Shown here one piece after another: positions 62,314 through 64,000 of a DNA stretch of 64,000 nucleotides. This stretch comes from Gracilaria gracilis (taxonomy: Eukaryota > Rhodophyta > Florideophyceae > Gracilariales > Gracilariaceae). A program made the position numbers and the translations under genes. Location: NCBI GenBank assembly GCA_030374805.1, contig JARGSG010000258.1, positions 124,001 to 188,000 on the forward strand. Direction: 5' to 3'. Position 1 is the first letter of the stretch. Each line of letters begins with the position of its first letter. The notes under the pieces are model-generated. The model was not told where the DNA came from. It did not search any database and worked only from the letters and a program-made list of their open reading frames with translations.

Positions 62314-62597
62314 GCGCTGTCTCTAATGACTTCACCGCTGCGCGCTGTGCGCTGTCGCTGCCGCGCCGAGCGCCGCGCTTGTAAGTTACTGTATGAGAGC
62401 GCGCGGCGCGTTCACCCGCCACGCGCCGCCGCCGCCGCACGCGCCGCCGCCAGCAGCCGCCCCGCGCCGCCCCGCGCCGCCCCCGCCCGCGTCGGCCGCG
62501 CGTGCGAGCCCCGCGTCCATCGCCGCCGCCGCCGTCGCGCCAGCCGCCGCCCTCCGTCGCCCTCCGCCGCCCGCCGCCGCCCGCCGCCCCTCCCCCC
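61432..62597. other. GC-rich divergent promoter region with simple repeats
   Basis: Lies between the divergent STAR 2 and zinc-finger genes. Contains a GCACG pentamer array near 61,748-61,775, (CA)22 at 61,876-61,920, a ~20-bp direct duplication with core GCGTCTTTTTCGCGCGCG (62,013-62,056), an inverted CCAAT (ATTGG near 62,183), a TTAAAA motif near 62,225, and (CTG)13 at 62,274-62,312. An upstream ATG at 62,326 leads to a GTAAGT donor at 62,381, a possible extra first exon of the zinc-finger gene. Confidence 0.5.
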
Positions 62598-62755
62598 ATG
62601 GGCGTCCAATCGCCGCCGCCGTTCCACGCGCTCACGCCCATCCAATTGCTGTGCCGCGCGTGCGAGCTCGCGGCCGCGGAGTATCTCGCCGTGCGCGCGC
62701 CCGCCGCGCCGCCGCCACCGCCGCCGTCGCCGCCACCGCCGCCGCCGCCACCGCC

Positions 62756-62786
<31 letters not shown>

Positions 62787-63269
62787 CGGCGCAGCGTCTC
62801 GCCGTCGTCCGCCGCCACCACGCTGGCCGCTGCCAGCGCGTCGCCGCCGTCTCGCGCCGCGCCGCCGCCTTCTTCTTCGTCGCGCCGGCCCGCGCGCGCC
62901 CCCGCCGCAACCGCCTCCGCCTCCGCCTCCGCCTCCGCCTCCGCCTCCGCCTCCGCCTCCGCAAGCGCCGCCGCCACAGCCGCCGCCGCGACGGAGGGGT
63001 CGTGCGCGTCTTCTGCGCGCGCGCGGCCGTTCGTGTGCGCGGTGCGCTCGTGCTCCAAGACGTTTGCGCGCGTGTATAACCTCAAGGCGCACCAGCGCGT
63101 GCACTCCAGGGAGCGCCCTTACCTGTGTCCCCGATGCAACAAGCGCTTTCGCTGGAGGAGTTCGTTGACGTCGCACACAAAGTTTCACACAAAGTCAGAT
63201 TTGCAAGCGCAGCCTCCGCAGCCACGTACGCGTCAAGCTCGTTCGCAGCTACAGCCTTCTTCCACATGA
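62598..63269 (+). CDS. Two-finger C2H2 zinc-finger protein
   Basis: The product is 223 residues from ATG 62,598. The N-terminal part is low-complexity: poly-Pro near 40-65, and an Ala-Ser dipeptide run near 110-135. Two adjacent C2H2 fingers lie at about 144-199: finger 1 is CAVRSC...HQRVH (C-x4-C, H-x3-H) and finger 2 is CPRCNKRF...HTKFH (C-x2-C, H-x3-H), joined by the linker SRERPYL close to the consensus TGEKPY. This arrangement suggests sequence-specific DNA binding. A Gln/Pro tail ends the protein. If the upstream GTAAGT donor (62,381) splices to the AG at 62,507-62,508, the start would be ATG 62,326 and the protein ~50 residues longer. Confidence 0.8.
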
Positions 63270-63436
63270 CACGCGCACGCACCCACACCCATACGCACCC
63301 ACACGCACCCACGCGCGCACGCACATATAAATATATATACATATACAATACAAACACGCACGCACGTATACATCACAGTTTTGTCGCCGTGTTCATGGTG
63401 TCGTAGATACACTGCTGCTAGTAGTAATTATTTATT

Positions 63437-63489
<53 letters not shown>

Positions 63490-63490
63490 C
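63437..63490 (+). repeat. (AAC)18 microsatellite
   Basis: Eighteen perfect AAC units in the spacer between the zinc-finger and GLTP genes. Confidence 0.95.
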
Positions 63491-63642
63491 CATTCGTCTC
63501 CACCACTCGCCACAAAATCGTCACGTGCTCATCATCATCAACATATGAACATACAAGCAAAAGGAAAAAAAGTTAGCCAGTACCATTGTACCAAACCACC
63601 CACTCACACACATAAACGCCCATTCCCCAACCACCACTGCCC

Positions 63643-64000
63643 TCACGGCAAGCCGTGCAAGTCAAAATCCTCATAGTAATCATACATGCGATTCACAAGC
63701 GGCGACATCGAATTGCCCAGTCTCTTCAAATACAGCTGCTGGTCCTCCTTCCTCACCCCAATACGCTTCATGAAAGCCTCCTTGCTCGGCAGCAGCAAGC
63801 ACGCGCCCTTCACCGTCTTGCGAATCGTCCACGAGTGATGCTGCGCCAGCGCCGCGTCATACGCCGTCGCCACCGCATGTCTCAACGTGCGATGGTTGGC
63901 GCTCAGTTGCAAGCCGTCGTCAAACGCCCTGCCAAGCGATTCCAACAGCCGGTCCGTAAACTTGAGCGCCCACATCAAGCGCAGCAGCGTGCGCGCAAAG
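63643..64000 (-). CDS. Glycolipid transfer protein (GLTP) domain protein, C-terminal part
   Basis: The gene is cut by the right window edge; its 5' end lies beyond 64,000. The visible 119 residues include LLRLMWALKF and then SANHRTLRHAVATAYDAALAQHH, W, TIRKTVKGACLLLPSKEAFMKRIG. These match the GLTP fold: the Trp and His of the HHSW segment belong to the headgroup and hydrophobic-tunnel region, and the AxxLxPSxExFxxxxG block closes the domain. GLTP-fold proteins (GLTP, CPTP, plant ACD11) move glycosphingolipids or ceramide-1-phosphate between membranes in the cytosol. Which lipid this one carries cannot be judged, because the Asp-Lys headgroup motif would lie upstream. The protein ends DLHGLP. 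Confidence 0.85.
   Translation of the reverse strand, partial: FARTLLRLMWALKFTDRLLESLGRAFDDGLQLSANHRTLRHAVATAYDAALAQHHSWTIRKTVKGACLLLPSKEAFMKRIGVRKEDQQLYLKRLGNSMSPLVNRMYDYYEDFDLHGLP

Noticed and set aside
62225..63188. Long Gly/Arg-rich minus-strand ORFs opposite the zinc-finger gene
   Set aside because: They are shadows of CCG and GCCTCC repeats; the C2H2 fingers fix the coding strand and frame.
1..64000. tRNA, rRNA, CRISPR array or viral genes
   Set aside because: I scanned for B-box-like motifs, regular spaced repeats and viral hallmark proteins and found none that I could support. Short repeats are microsatellites or cassette duplications.

Overview
The window is nuclear DNA of a eukaryote. 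Support: a mitochondrial-type HSP60 gene with a GT-AG intron, two more genes that only read sensibly when spliced, TATA-type promoters, a MEF2-type MADS-box gene, two STAR/KH RNA-binding genes, a C2H2 zinc finger and a glycolipid transfer protein. Most genes are intronless and widely spaced, with bacterial-looking secreted enzymes and decayed repeats between them. This would suit a red alga (Chondrus-like or related), but that assignment is inference. TAA, TAG and TGA all serve as stops.

Left part (about 0.5-32 kb): a duplicated gene cassette. Its most complete version lies at 20.5-32 kb and holds, on the window's + strand: an NB-ARC/WD40 (NLR-like STAND) gene (+), a small membrane-anchored EF-hand coiled-coil gene (-), a secreted glycine-rich repeat gene (-), a decayed ORF (-), and a long coiled-coil gene ending in a CaaX prenylation box (+). 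A direct tandem pair of broken cassettes, inverted relative to it, lies at 0.55-10.2 kb. Its first unit runs from the decayed ORF through the glycine-rich and EF-hand genes into a WD40 remnant. That remnant is fused at about 7.09-7.10 kb to the first ~94 codons of the coiled-coil gene, after which the second unit continues to the glycine-rich gene. The NB-ARC part is missing from this pair. A diverged EF-hand paralog follows at 11.2-11.7 kb. The full-length NLR-like gene carries an in-frame TGA at a WD40 tryptophan codon, and its EF-hand neighbour has a 1-nt frameshift, while all three glycine-rich copies are intact.

Middle (10-44 kb): single-copy genes in sparse surroundings. These are a bacterial-like secreted endonuclease/exonuclease/phosphatase-family protein, a secreted DNA/RNA non-specific endonuclease, a DUF1963-like protein, a PhnP-like metallo-beta-lactamase-fold hydrolase, a spliced four-membrane-span protein and several unrecognised small genes. 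Dispersed diverged repeats lie between them.

Right (44-64 kb): a more GC-rich stretch full of simple repeats, holding mainly housekeeping and regulatory genes: the MADS-box gene, a spliced Cys-rich small protein, HSP60, a 2-oxoglutarate/Fe(II) oxygenase, two convergent STAR/KH paralogs, the C2H2 protein and a GLTP gene cut by the window edge.

The most interesting candidate system is the repeated cassette: an NLR-like sensor linked to a lipid-anchored coiled-coil protein, a membrane-anchored predicted Ca2+-binding protein and a secreted glycine-rich protein. The grouping and the damage are visible in the sequence; a shared function is inference.
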